11,627 nt of DNA from contig JACDGQ010000052.1 in the NCBI GenBank assembly GCA_013821615.1, positions 1 to 11,627 on the forward strand, read 5' to 3'. The position numbers were made by a program, and so were the translations under genes. This document shows positions 1 to 6,932 of the stretch, in pieces. A model generated the notes under the pieces. That model did not search any database, was not told the DNA's origin, and was given only the letters and a program-made list of their open reading frames with translations. The DNA comes from Planctomycetota bacterium (GTDB lineage Bacteria; Planctomycetota; UBA11346). Each line of letters opens with the position of its first letter. Positions within the stretch are counted from its first letter, which is position 1.

Positions 1-34
1 GTGATCGGGGTGTTCTGAACGTGGCTCATGGCCA

Positions 35-65
35 CTCCCTCTGGCGGCTACGCCGCCGGTGGGAG
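35..65. other. GC-rich hairpin
   Basis: The arms CTCCC (35-39) and GGGAG (61-65) enclose GGCGGC (43-48) and GCCGCC (52-57) around a 3-nt TAC loop, giving a stem of about 13 pairs with one mismatch. No T-run follows, so a classic intrinsic terminator is not supported. It lies just beyond the leftward transposase remnant and could be a decayed end, a terminator for a gene left of the window, or a repeat-type hairpin. Confidence 0.4.
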
Positions 66-81
66 CAGGGGAGTTTCTCTA

Positions 82-285
82 TCAGACTTCAGGAATGGAG
101 TGTGATGCAATCTGGTGAGGAGGACAGCCGCAGGAACGGCCGCAGGTCGGGCACGAGAGCGGCATGCCGGGCTCATGCCCCACCACCACGACCACCTGAC
201 GGTCGGCAAGGCTCAAACGGATGTCGTCGACCTTCCATGGGGACGAAAGGCCGAGGATTTGCTGGTAGAGTTCGCGATCGCGCAT
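82..285 (-). pseudogene. ISL3-type transposase, N-terminal remnant
   Basis: Reading leftward from an ATG at 285, the product opens with RELYQQILGLSSPWKVDDIR and continues to a CPTCG zinc-ribbon half. This is the arrangement I know for the N-terminus of ISL3-family transposases: a short LxLxxPW segment, a strand-rich stretch, then a zinc ribbon. Similarity ends right after the cysteine motif near 120-135. The reading frame then runs on for about a dozen unrelated residues to a stop at 82-84. The helix-turn-helix and the DDE catalytic core are all missing, so it cannot be active. It is a different lineage from the ISL3 fragment at 9594-10126, because the two N-termini share only the general pattern. 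The upstream IS end was not identified. The family call is from memory of the family, without a search. Confidence 0.6.
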
Positions 286-446
286 GACCGATCATGCCAG
301 AAAATCAGCCCGGAGCGAGCTACCCGACCCACACGATACCCTGATGCCCCATTTTTTCTAACATTCTTCTCACTCCTTTGTGCTCGACTCTCTTTGACTG
401 CACTCATGTCGACGAGGTCATGGTAGGGGTGATCCCAAAACCTCAC

Positions 447-476
447 TTGCTTTAAAATAACGTATGTTAACATACT
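447..476 (+). promoter_or_regulatory. Candidate promoter with overlapping 14-bp palindrome
   Basis: A -35-like TTGCTT (447-452) and a -10-like CATACT (471-476) are 18 nt apart in an AT-rich patch that stands out from the GC-rich surroundings. Within it, GTATGTTAACATAC (462-475) is a perfect palindrome that covers most of the -10 box, the position expected of a repressor operator. The membrane-protein gene starts 67 nt further on. A target-site or transposon-end origin for the palindrome cannot be excluded, since an ISL3 remnant lies close by. The stretch 286-446 holds nothing else I recognise. Confidence 0.4.
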
Positions 477-542
477 CTACTAGTGCAATTCTTACCCCAC
501 ATACCAGCTGTCTGCGACCTCTTCCGGTGTGGAGGACGAACC

Positions 543-983
543 ATGCAAACCCAACCAAGCCTGCCCCCCACGCCTCCGTCTCACCGAGGTCCAGCGTCGC
601 CCCCGATGCCGCGAACGGGTCTCTGGGCCAGTCGGGCTGCCTTTCTCCAGATCCCCATCGGTGTCTTGCAATTTCTTCCGGTTATGGCGCTCATTGGCTT
701 CCCCCTGTCTTTCATGGCGCCCCTCGCCGTGACGCTCGCATTTCTCGTGGCCGCGCTGCCCTTCGCTCTGCAATTGGCACTACGTCGAGGTAACGGCGCC
801 GCGGTGTTCGTGCTGCTGTTCAGCGAAACCGTGACGGTGGCCCTTGCTATAAGGGCCCTGTCCCACTTGGCCGAGATCGGGCACCTGCATCACATCCTAT
901 TCATCTACCTGCCGTTCGGTGTGCTCGGCGTACTCTCTCTGCTGGCCGCTGAGATCGAGATTTTTCGCGCTGGCCGGACTTGA
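543..983 (+). CDS. Small four-helix membrane protein, function unknown
   Basis: The product is 146 residues. I chose the ATG at 543 because GGAGG (531-535) lies 7 nt upstream; an in-frame ATG at 483 lacks such a site. Residues 1-30 are a Pro/Ser-rich, probably cytoplasmic, tail. Four hydrophobic segments follow at about 33-53, 58-78, 86-106 and 117-137, with a short RRGNG turn between the second and third and a His-rich GHLHH loop between the third and fourth. The chain ends in a charged EIEIFRAGRT tail. No catalytic or transport signature is visible and I do not recognise the family. It stands alone, with a transposase remnant to the left and repeats to the right. Codon use looks like that of the other genes here and the four-segment hydropathy is coherent, so a real inner-membrane protein is likely. 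Confidence 0.65.
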   Translation: MQTQPSLPPTPPSHRGPASPPMPRTGLWASRAAFLQIPIGVLQFLPVMALIGFPLSFMAPLAVTLAFLVAALPFALQLALRRGNGAAVFVLLFSETVTVALAIRALSHLAEIGHLHHILFIYLPFGVLGVLSLLAAEIEIFRAGRT

Positions 984-1294
984 CGTAACATCTGAGGACA
1001 GGCACTTTCAGCCATAGGTCATAATCCTCCGAGAAGCTCTAGGGCGAGAGGGATCCCGCACCTGGAGTCTTCCCCAGGTGTGTAACGTTCCCTGCTCCCC
1101 GGGAGAGATGAGCGCAGCAGCCCCGGAGCCGACCATGATGATGCTTCACGCCCGGTGCCCCATCACTGCTCTCACCCTGCTGCCGCTGGCCTTGATGACG
1201 AATCTCGTGACGAATCCAGGACAGGCACTCACTGAAAGGAGTCTCGGGCAGGCACGTTTTTGTGGGTTCGAGAATGAATCTCGGACGGGCACTA
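984..1294. repeat. Cluster of interspersed CAGGACAGGCAC-type repeats
   Basis: This gene-poor stretch contains several variants of one short element: GAGGACAGGCACT (994-1006), CCAGGACAGGCACTC (1216-1230), CTCGGGCAGGCACG (1243-1256) and CTCGGACGGGCACT (1280-1293). The same core recurs on the other strand at 1422-1440 and 4857-4877, and again at 5716-5794, 6581-6600 and 10131-10150. Between them a hairpin, CACCTGG (1059-1065) with CCAGGTG (1074-1080), encloses an 8-nt loop. Recurrence in intergenic DNA on both strands suggests a REP-like element. No associated REP transposase gene is in the window. Confidence 0.65.
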
Positions 1295-1326
1295 TTTCCG
1301 GACTGGATGCTGCCATGGTCCAGTGA
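1135..1326 (+). other. Possible truncated exported-protein start, 63 codons
   Basis: An ATG at 1135 is preceded by GGAG (1125-1128) at a normal distance. The first 25 residues or so have a basic-then-hydrophobic pattern (ITALTLLPLALM) like a signal peptide. From about residue 27 the reading frame runs through the short interspersed repeats, and the translation looks random until the stop at 1324-1326. It could be the front of a gene overrun by repeat insertions, or chance. There is no evidence of function. Confidence 0.2.
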
Positions 1327-1421
1327 TCCTGCATGTCATCACTTCTCTATCGCGAAAAGCCGATAATTCACAACATCGGTGCGGGTTCCAGTCCCATGGA
1401 GTGGCCCATTTCACTCAATGA

Positions 1422-1553
1422 GATGAGTGCCTGACCCGGATCGCCACCGTCCCGGATCGCCACGCCGATGAGTGCCGTCCCCTCTCGCCACGGATCGTCA
1501 GCCGTGTCCCGGATTGCCTGTCCCGGATTGTCCGGATTGTCGGTTCCGGATCG
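1422..1553. repeat. Degenerate short direct-repeat block (CCGGATYG)
   Basis: The 13-mer CCCGGATCGCCAC occurs at 1435-1447 and 1451-1463, flanked by two copies of GATGAGTGCC (1422-1431 and 1467-1476). After that TGTCCCGGATTG occurs at 1505-1516 and 1519-1530, and further CCGGAT cores lie near 1532 and 1546. Elements such as GAGTGCCTGACCCGGA look like the complement of the CAGGACAGGCAC repeat, so the block may be a pile-up of diverged copies. It sits just upstream of the PA14 gene and makes any reading frame through it untrustworthy. Confidence 0.6.
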
Positions 1554-1638
1554 TCCGGTGACAGCGCAGTCGGCACCAAGGCAGGCGCGAGTCGTTCAGG
1601 TTTTTCCTCCTTCACGCATCACCGTCCACGGAGTCCGC

Positions 1639-4600
1639 ATGCTGCGCATGATCTGCAACGCCCCGCGCCGAAGCGCGATCCTCGCCCTGCTGATGATCGC
1701 GGCGTCCGCGCCGGCCGCGACCGTCGGCCAATGGACCCGGTTGCCCAACGCGCCGGATGGCATTTCGACGATGCTGATGATGACCGACGGCACGGTGCTC
1801 GCGCAATCGAACGGCGGATCGGCCTGGTACCGCCTCACGGCGGGTCCGGATGGCCGCTTCGCCGATGGCACCTGGTCGCGGCGCGCGTCGATGCACGACA
1901 CGCGGCTGTACTACGCCTCGACCGTGCTGCGCGACGGGCGGGTGTTCGTCGGCGGCGGCGAGTACGGCACGGGGGGCAGCTCGGTCGAGATCTATGATCC
2001 CACCGCTGATGCGTGGTCGTACGTCCCGGGCTGGAGCGGCGATATCGGCGACTCGACCGGCCTCACGCTCGCCGATGGCCGCGTGCTGCTCCTGCCGCGG
2101 TTGTGGAGCAGCGCGACGGTGTGGAACCCGGTGGACGGATCGTGGACGGTGACCGGCGGTCGGCCGACCTGGAACGACGAGGAGAGCGCGGCGCTGCTGT
2201 CCGACGGTTCGGTGCTGGTGACCATGACCAACGGCGGTTCGACGCGCTATCTGCCGTGGACCAATGAGTGGGTCGACGCTGGCACGCCTCCGGCCAACCT
2301 CATCGGCCACGGTGAGGAAGTCGGCGCGAACGTGCTGATGTACGACGGCCGGGTGCTGGCCATCGGTGCGTCAGGAGCTACCGACCTCTACGCCAACGGC
2401 ACCTGGACCACCGGGCCGCGGCTGCCGGACGGCGCCATCGCCGACGACGCGCCAGCCGCCATCCTGCCCAACGGCCGGGTGCTGGTCGCCGGCGACCTCC
2501 AGGAATTCGGCGCGCCCACGGAGATGTTCGAGTTCGATCCGGCGACCGACTCCTTCACCCGCGCCCCGACCCCGTTCGGTGCCCAGGCGCAGGAGCCGGT
2601 GTTCGTCGAACGCTTCCTGGTCGTGCCGTCGGGCGAGGTGCTCTTCGCCGACGGCGGTTCGGCGGTCTTCGCCTACACCCCGACCGACGGACCGAGCGAG
2701 GCGTGGCGGCCCGCGATCGCGACGCTCGCGGCGAACGGCGACGGCACCGCGCACCTCGTCGGCGCGCGGCTCAACGGCCTGTCGAGCGGCGCCTATTACG
2801 GCGACGATGCGCAGATGGCCTCGAACTTCGCGCTGGTCCGCATGACCGACGCCACCGGCACCGTGCGCTATGCCCGGACCTTCGGATTCAGCACCATGGG
2901 CATCACCCCCGGTGACACGCAGTCGTCGTGCGAAATCGCCTTCGGCGGCATTCCCGATGGCCGCTATGCGCTGGCGGTGGTCGCCAACGGCATCGCCTCG
3001 GCGACGATCGGCGTCGACATCCGCGGCGGCGCCTACGGCACTGGGGCGGTCGATGGCGGGACGTTCACCGGCGCGAGCGTGCCGGGCACCGCGCTGCCGG
3101 TCGGCCAGGGCGAGCGCGTGACGGTGACCATGCACAACGCCGGCGGGACGACCTGGACCGCGGGCGCGGGCTACGCGCTGGTCGCAGATGACGCGACCTG
3201 GGGCGTGCAGGCGGTCCCCTTGGCGAGCGCTGTCCCGCCCGGCGCCGATGCGACCTTCGACTTCACGATCGTCGCGCCGCAGGCGCCGGGAACGTATGCC
3301 TTCCAGTGGCGCATGGCCCATGCCGGGGTGCGCTTCGGCGACGCCTCGCCCGTGCTGGGCATCGTGGTGATCCAGGCGGACGTCCGCGGCGATGGCACCG
3401 GCCTGACCGGCGAGTACTGGAGCGCTCAGCTCGCCGGCTTCGTCGGGGCTCCGACGCTGACGCGGGTCGATGCGCTCGTGGAATTCGACTGGGGCGGCGG
3501 GTCGCCGGATCCGGCGGTGTCGAGCGACAGTTTCTCGGCGCGCTGGAGCGGTCAGGTGCTGGCACCGCGCAGCGGCACGTATGACTTCAGCGTGATCGGC
3601 GACGATGGCGTGCGACTGTGGGTGAACGGTCAGCTGATCGTCGACGCGTGGTATGATCAAGGGCCGACCGCCCACGATGGGCGCATCGAGCTGCAGGCCG
3701 GACAACGCTATGATGCGAAGCTGGAATACTACGAGCACGGCGGCGGCGCCGTCGCGCGCCTGCACTGGACCCTGCCGGGCGCGAACGAGTCGTCGATCGT
3801 GCCGACCGCGCAGCTCTATCCGGCGTCCGTGACGAGTGGCGGCGGCACCGGCTTGACCGCGCAGTACTGGTCGAACCAGCTCGCGGGCTTCGCGGGGGCG
3901 CCGACCGTGACCAGGGTCGACCCGACGATCGACTTCGACTGGGGCGGCGGCTCGCCCGACCAGACGGTGTCGAGCGATGCTTTCACGGCGCGCTGGACCG
4001 GCCAGGTCCTGCCGCCGACCGGCGGCGCGTGGACCTTCACGGTCACCGGCGACGACGGCGTGCGCTTATGGATCGATGGCGCGCTGGTGGTCGACGCGTG
4101 GTTCGACGAATCGCCGACCGACCACAGCGCGACCGTGCAACTGTCCGGCGGCGTGAAGCACGACGTGCGGCTCGACTACTTCGAGCACGGCGGCGGCGCC
4201 GTGGCGCGACTGTGGTGGCAGTCGGCCACCACGCCTGCGCGGGCGATCGTGCCGCAGTCGGCGCTGTTTCCGGTCGGCAGCGGCATCGCCAGCGGGACCG
4301 GTCTGGCCGGGCAGTACTGGTCGGACCAGCTCGCGACCTTCAATGGTGCTGCAACCGTCACGCGGATCGATGCGACGGTCGATTTCGACTGGGCGGACCG
4401 CGGCCCGGCCGAGGGGGTCTCGAGCGACCTGTTCACCGCCCGCTGGACCGGACAGGTCCTCGCGCCGACGACCGACGCCTACACGATCACGGTCACCGGT
4501 GACGACGGCGTGCGGCTGTGGATCGGCGACCTGCTGGTGATCGACGCGTGGTATGACCAGTCGGCGACGGCGCACAGCGCGACCGTGCGGCTCACCACCG

Positions 4601-4767
4601 GTCAGCGCGCAAACCTGCGTCTCGACTTCTATGAGGCCCATGGCGCGGCGTCCGCACGACTGCACTGGTCGACGGCGACGATGGCGGACCAGGCGATCCC
4701 GACCGGGAATCTGTTCCCCGCCACGCCCGCGATCGCCGGGCCAGCGCTGCCGACGGGCAATGGCTGA
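1639..4767 (+). CDS. Secreted kelch propeller / NBR1-Ig-like / triple PA14 protein
   Basis: The product is 1042 residues. I start it at ATG 1639, with ACGGAG at 1628-1633, because this puts a signal peptide first (APRRSAILALLMIAASAPAA, cleavage near residue 27); the longer frame from 1468 runs through repeat DNA. Residues ~28-350 form a kelch-type beta-propeller with recurring blades ending in DGRVFVGGG, DGRVLLLPR, DGSVLVTM, NGRVLVAGD and GEVLFADGG. Residues ~357-468 resemble the domain that follows the propeller in galactose-oxidase-like kelch proteins (GAYYGDDAQMASNFALVRM ... FSTMGITPG). Residues ~472-578 look like an NBR1-type Ig-like domain (VTMHNAGGTTWTAG ... PGTYAFQWRM). Three PA14 domains follow at 586-735, 736-885 and 886-~1028, each with GDDGVRLW and VDAW or IDAW. 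PA14 modules commonly bind carbohydrate, so extracellular glycan recognition or adhesion is plausible. The galactose-oxidase copper ligands were not checked, so an oxidase activity is not claimed. No C-terminal anchor or sorting signal is visible. Confidence 0.85.
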   Translation: MLRMICNAPRRSAILALLMIAASAPAATVGQWTRLPNAPDGISTMLMMTDGTVLAQSNGGSAWYRLTAGPDGRFADGTWSRRASMHDTRLYYASTVLRDGRVFVGGGEYGTGGSSVEIYDPTADAWSYVPGWSGDIGDSTGLTLADGRVLLLPRLWSSATVWNPVDGSWTVTGGRPTWNDEESAALLSDGSVLVTMTNGGSTRYLPWTNEWVDAGTPPANLIGHGEEVGANVLMYDGRVLAIGASGATDLYANGTWTTGPRLPDGAIADDAPAAILPNGRVLVAGDLQEFGAPTEMFEFDPATDSFTRAPTPFGAQAQEPVFVERFLVVPSGEVLFADGGSAVFAYTPTDGPSEAWRPAIATLAANGDGTAHLVGARLNGLSSGAYYGDDAQMASNFALVRMTDATGTVRYARTFGFSTMGITPGDTQSSCEIAFGGIPDGRYALAVVANGIASATIGVDIRGGAYGTGAVDGGTFTGASVPGTALPVGQGERVTVTMHNAGGTTWTAGAGYALVADDATWGVQAVPLASAVPPGADATFDFTIVAPQAPGTYAFQWRMAHAGVRFGDASPVLGIVVIQADVRGDGTGLTGEYWSAQLAGFVGAPTLTRVDALVEFDWGGGSPDPAVSSDSFSARWSGQVLAPRSGTYDFSVIGDDGVRLWVNGQLIVDAWYDQGPTAHDGRIELQAGQRYDAKLEYYEHGGGAVARLHWTLPGANESSIVPTAQLYPASVTSGGGTGLTAQYWSNQLAGFAGAPTVTRVDPTIDFDWGGGSPDQTVSSDAFTARWTGQVLPPTGGAWTFTVTGDDGVRLWIDGALVVDAWFDESPTDHSATVQLSGGVKHDVRLDYFEHGGGAVARLWWQSATTPARAIVPQSALFPVGSGIASGTGLAGQYWSDQLATFNGAATVTRIDATVDFDWADRGPAEGVSSDLFTARWTGQVLAPTTDAYTITVTGDDGVRLWIGDLLVIDAWYDQSATAHSATVRLTTGQRANLRLDFYEAHGAASARLHWSTATMADQAIPTGNLFPATPAIAGPALPTGNG
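3394..4740 (+). repeat. Three tandem 450-bp PA14-coding repeats
   Basis: The units start at 3394, 3844 and 4294 (GGCACCGG, GGCACCGG, GGGACCGG), so the period is exactly 450 nt, or 150 codons, with no net indel. All three share blocks such as GTCTCGAGCGA-like and GGCGACGATGGCGTGCG-like stretches at equivalent positions. The first two units also share a long GGGGCGGCGG segment coding DWGGGS; the third has DWADRG there. This indicates intragenic duplication under selection to keep length. Confidence 0.85.
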
Positions 4768-4856
4768 GCCGACAACTTCCTGATGATGAGGGGCCGTGCC
4801 GCGCTGGTCAAAGATGGTGGCAGGCGGCTGGGGCGTGGGGAGGATGCGTGGGTGAG

Positions 4857-4877
4857 GTGAGTGCCTGTCCTGGATTC
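4857..4877 (-). repeat. Inverted copy of the CAGGACAGGCAC repeat
   Basis: The complementary strand of this 21-bp segment is identical to 1212-1232, and the match stops at both edges. It lies in the 168-bp gap between the PA14 gene and the esterase gene, so the two copies face each other across the PA14 gene. Nothing else distinctive was found in 4768-4935. Confidence 0.8.
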
Positions 4878-4935
4878 ACCCCTCTGCTCTCGTCTCTCAG
4901 CATCCACGTCGGCACGTCACTTCCGAGAGTCCATC

Positions 4936-5679
4936 ATGCGCACCCTCCTCCTCGTGATCCTCGCCTGGACTGTGCACCTCTGCGGCGGCGAGGCGACGAC
5001 CAACACCGCCATCGTGCCGGTGCCCAAGCTCGAGCAGGACGGCTACGACTGGTACGCCCGCCACGAAGCGGTGCTCAAGGCCGTCCAGGGCGCCGATCCC
5101 GAGGTGGTGATGATCGGCGATTCCATCACCCACTTCTGGGGTGGCGATCCGCCCGGGCCGAACCACGGTCCAGAGGCCTGGAAGGCCGCCTTCGCCGACC
5201 GCCGTGTGCTCAACCTCGGCTTCGGCTGGGACCGCACCCAGAACGTCCTGTGGCGCCTGGATCATGGCGAATTCACCGGCCTGCACCCGCACTGGGTGGT
5301 GCTGATGATCGGCACCAACAACCTCACCGGTACCGCCAACGCGCGCGAAAACACGCCGGCGGAGATCGTCGCTGGGATAGCGGCGATCAGCCGGCAGATC
5401 GGCGCGCTGTCGCCAAAGACGCGGATCGTGCACATGGCCGTGCTGCCGCGCGGACGCAAGGCGGACGACCCCTTCCGGGCCAAGATCGCCTCGGTCAACC
5501 GCCTGCTCGCCGCCTACGCCGCGCAGGAGCACCATGCCTTCATCGACCTCGGCGCGCAGCTGGTCGATGCTGCCGGCACCATTCCCGCCGAGCTGATGGG
5601 CGATGCCTGTCATCCCACCGACAAAGGCTATGCGGTGTGGGCGGCGGCGCTGCGGGCGGAGTTCGCGAAGTCGCCATGA
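4936..5679 (+). CDS. Exported SGNH/GDSL hydrolase, PAF-acetylhydrolase-like
   Basis: The product is 247 residues. ATG 4936 places a hydrophobic leader first (MRTLLLVILAWTVHLCGG, cleavage about residue 20); the upstream site is weak (GAGAG). All four SGNH blocks are visible: GDS with nucleophile Ser63, the glycine block NLGFGWDRT (residues 93-101), GTNN with Asn128, and DACHP with Asp223 and His226. The stretch GFGWDRTQNVLWRL is characteristic of the platelet-activating-factor acetylhydrolase Ib-like branch. The expected chemistry is hydrolysis of an ester, often an acetyl group on a sugar or lipid, by a Ser-His-Asp machinery outside the cytoplasm; the natural substrate cannot be read from the sequence. 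It follows the PA14 gene by 168 bp on the same strand, with a repeat between, so shared transcription is possible but unproven. Length matches the family. Confidence 0.88.
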   Translation: MRTLLLVILAWTVHLCGGEATTNTAIVPVPKLEQDGYDWYARHEAVLKAVQGADPEVVMIGDSITHFWGGDPPGPNHGPEAWKAAFADRRVLNLGFGWDRTQNVLWRLDHGEFTGLHPHWVVLMIGTNNLTGTANARENTPAEIVAGIAAISRQIGALSPKTRIVHMAVLPRGRKADDPFRAKIASVNRLLAAYAAQEHHAFIDLGAQLVDAAGTIPAELMGDACHPTDKGYAVWAAALRAEFAKSP

Positions 5680-5715
5680 GCGGACTGGGAATCATGGGAC
5701 GGTCACTTTGAGCGG

Positions 5716-5794
5716 GGGCAACTCAGGACAGGCGCCTTCTTCGCAGCAGGGCAACTCAGGACAAGGGCAACTCAGGACTGGCACCTTCTTCGGG
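5716..5794 (+). repeat. Tandem GGGCAACTCAGGAC repeats
   Basis: GGGCAACTCAGGAC occurs at 5716-5729, 5749-5762 and 5765-5778. The first and third copies continue into nearly identical tails, AGGCGCCTTCTTCG (5730-5743) and TGGCACCTTCTTCG (5779-5792); the middle copy lacks the tail. The core is the same CAGGAC(A/T)GGC(A/G)C element found elsewhere in the window. The block lies just after the esterase gene. Confidence 0.75.
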
Positions 5795-5816
5795 CCAAAA
5801 GGCAAGGCGGGGTGTA

Positions 5817-5834
5817 GTCTTCGTTTCGGAAGAC
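5817..5834. terminator. Hairpin between convergent genes, possible terminator
   Basis: GTCTTC (5817-5822) pairs perfectly with GAAGAC (5829-5834) around a 6-nt loop, and two more GTCTTCC copies follow by 5870. It lies between the rightward esterase gene and the leftward gene ending at 5949, where a terminator for either is expected. No clear T-run accompanies it, so termination is an inference from position. Confidence 0.3.
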
Positions 5835-5948
5835 GATGTGTGCATGTCCTAGTCTTCCTAAGTCTTCCCATGACAATTCCGCCATTTGGCTCCTGCGGGA
5901 AACGGTGCCTGTCCACGATTCTCGTCCTCCACCTCCTGGCGGGCGGTT

Positions 5949-6440
5949 TCAGGGGCCGGGCGGGCCAGGTGTCCTGACCTTCGCCAGTACCCGGCCGACC
6001 AGGGCATCGACCATCCTCACGTAGTCGCTGAGACCATCGGCTTCCGCACTCTTCTCGAAATGGATGCGAATGCCCGGGGTGATGAATTCGACTTGGTAGT
6101 AGTGGTTGTCGGTGGCGACGATCAAGGTCTGGAAATCGGATTTGGTCTCATCGCAATCACCGTTCTCCTGCCCGGAGTCCGGGTTCAGGTACAGGGCGAG
6201 TCCATCCACCAACAGCGTCGGGTTGTCGTTGTACATGTTGCAGTACGTTTGCCTTTTTCCCGATTTCAGGATGGCATTCTTGATTTCCGTCAGCGCGGAC
6301 CTCGTCAAATGACCACCGCCGGCGATGGTCATCGTGACCGATGAGATGCCATAGTCCTCGGCGGCGGCGCATGGCACGCTCAGCAGCAGCAGCGCCGCGA
6401 GGATGCGCATGCGGGCGGCTGCGGTCGTGGCGCGATGCAT
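5949..6440 (-). CDS. Small exported protein of unknown function
   Basis: The product is 163 residues. I chose the ATG at 6440 because an AGGAGA-type site lies on the minus strand around 6447-6452; the longer frame to 6509 has no such site, and an internal ATG at 6410 is possible. A signal peptide is clear (MRILAALLLLSVPCAAAEDY), with cleavage near residue 27. The mature chain of about 136 residues is rich in beta-prone stretches (SSVTMTIAGGG, DFQTLIVATDNHYYQVEFI) and has two cysteines (67 and 96) that could pair in an oxidising compartment. I do not recognise a domain. It is convergent with the esterase gene. The final residues RTPGPPGP look low-complexity. A perfect GATCA/TGATC inverted repeat (6486-6497) lies upstream and could be an operator; no clear promoter boxes are seen. 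Confidence 0.7.
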   Translation of the reverse strand: MHRATTAAARMRILAALLLLSVPCAAAEDYGISSVTMTIAGGGHLTRSALTEIKNAILKSGKRQTYCNMYNDNPTLLVDGLALYLNPDSGQENGDCDETKSDFQTLIVATDNHYYQVEFITPGIRIHFEKSAEADGLSDYVRMVDALVGRVLAKVRTPGPPGP

Positions 6441-6576
6441 GGATCTTCTCCTCGAAAGGGCAGTTGTCCGGCATGGCGGATCGTCGATCACATGATCACC
6501 GCCAGTCACGCGATCGCGCAGCGCACAACACTAGCTGGTGGCGCGCTCTTTGCCAAGCGTGGTTTCAGGAGGGACA
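6441..6576. other. Intergenic upstream region, no gene seen
   Basis: This is the 5' side of the leftward small exported gene, up to the edge of the dispersed repeat. It contains the inverted repeat noted at 6486-6497 and no coding frame with convincing composition. Confidence 0.4.
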
Positions 6577-6732
6577 CGTGAAAGTCTCAGGACAGGCGCT
6601 GTCTATCGCAATGAAAGGCTGGGGTCCTGTGTGCCCATTGAAGGTGCTATCCCAGAATCCGCGCTAGGCATCTGCCACGGTTGTCTGGAAGGGGCCCTGG
6701 TACCATCGCTGTCCAGCGGAGGTGCACATGCC
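6577..6732 (+). repeat. Dispersed ~155-bp repeat, copy 1
   Basis: This 156-bp segment matches 10127-10281 along its whole length, with a handful of substitutions and small indels (two bases near 6630, one near 6692). It begins CGTGAAAGTCTCAGGACAGG, so its first part is the interspersed CAGGACAGGC element, and ends GCGGAGGTGCACATGCC, which looks like a ribosome binding site followed by ATG (6728-6730). The frame from that ATG runs antisense into the collagen-like gene and encodes nothing recognisable, so the start in this copy is an orphan. Inside, CTAGGCA (6664-6670) can pair with TGTCTGG (6682-6688) using G-U pairs. Confidence 0.85.
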
Positions 6733-6930
6733 GCATAGTTTCGCCGGCACGCGCCACTGCCAACCCGATGGCGTGCCAAGGAAGCGGCCGCCGTTCATCA
6801 TGATGTCGACTCACGCCTGGGCGTCGATCTCCAGCGGCTCGAGGATCGGGGTGAGGTGGGCAGGCAACAGCGCGTCGCACTGGGGACCTTGGCCAGTCTC
6901 ACCAAGCCCGCAGGGTGGTCCCAGAACCAC
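6733..6930. other. No gene; in-frame continuation after the collagen-like stop
   Basis: No start-to-stop gene is convincing here. On the minus strand, the frame of the collagen-like gene stays open past its TGA (6931-6933) for 39 more codons to a TGA at 6811-6813. It ends in LLPAHLTPILEPLEIDAQA, which has gene-like codon choice. It might be a lost C-terminal extension or a chance frame. A hairpin lies at 6913-6932. Confidence 0.3.
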
Positions 6931-6932
6931 TC
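6913..6932 (-). terminator. Hairpin at the 3' end of the collagen-like gene
   Basis: GGGTGGT (6913-6919) pairs with ACCACTC (6926-6932), with one G-T pair, around a 6-nt loop. It abuts the stop codon of the leftward collagen-like gene. No T-run follows on the minus strand, so its role in termination is inferred from position only. Confidence 0.35.

Noticed and set aside
424..445. GGGGTGATCCCAAAACC as a possible ISL3 terminal repeat
   Set aside because: No matching inverted partner or target duplication is visible in the window, and the right-hand remnant shows no similar end.
213..473. Minus-strand 86-codon frame over the left transposase remnant
   Set aside because: It has no domain or initiation site and overlaps the better supported ISL3 fragment in another frame.
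1468..1638. 57-codon upstream extension of the PA14 gene
   Set aside because: It runs through the CCGGATYG repeat block, has no ribosome binding site at its start, and would bury the clear signal peptide that begins at 1639.
2371..3765. Long minus-strand reading frame (464 codons)
   Set aside because: It is antisense to the PA14 gene, Arg/Ala/Gly-rich and without domains, as expected for the complement of a GC-rich gene.
4848..5711. Plus-strand frame overlapping the esterase gene
   Set aside because: It is a frame-shifted shadow, Arg/His-rich, and the overlapping frame contains all SGNH motifs.
5716..5794. Possible CRISPR array
   Set aside because: There are only three copies with unequal spacing (33 and 16 nt), spacers partly repeated, and no cas genes.
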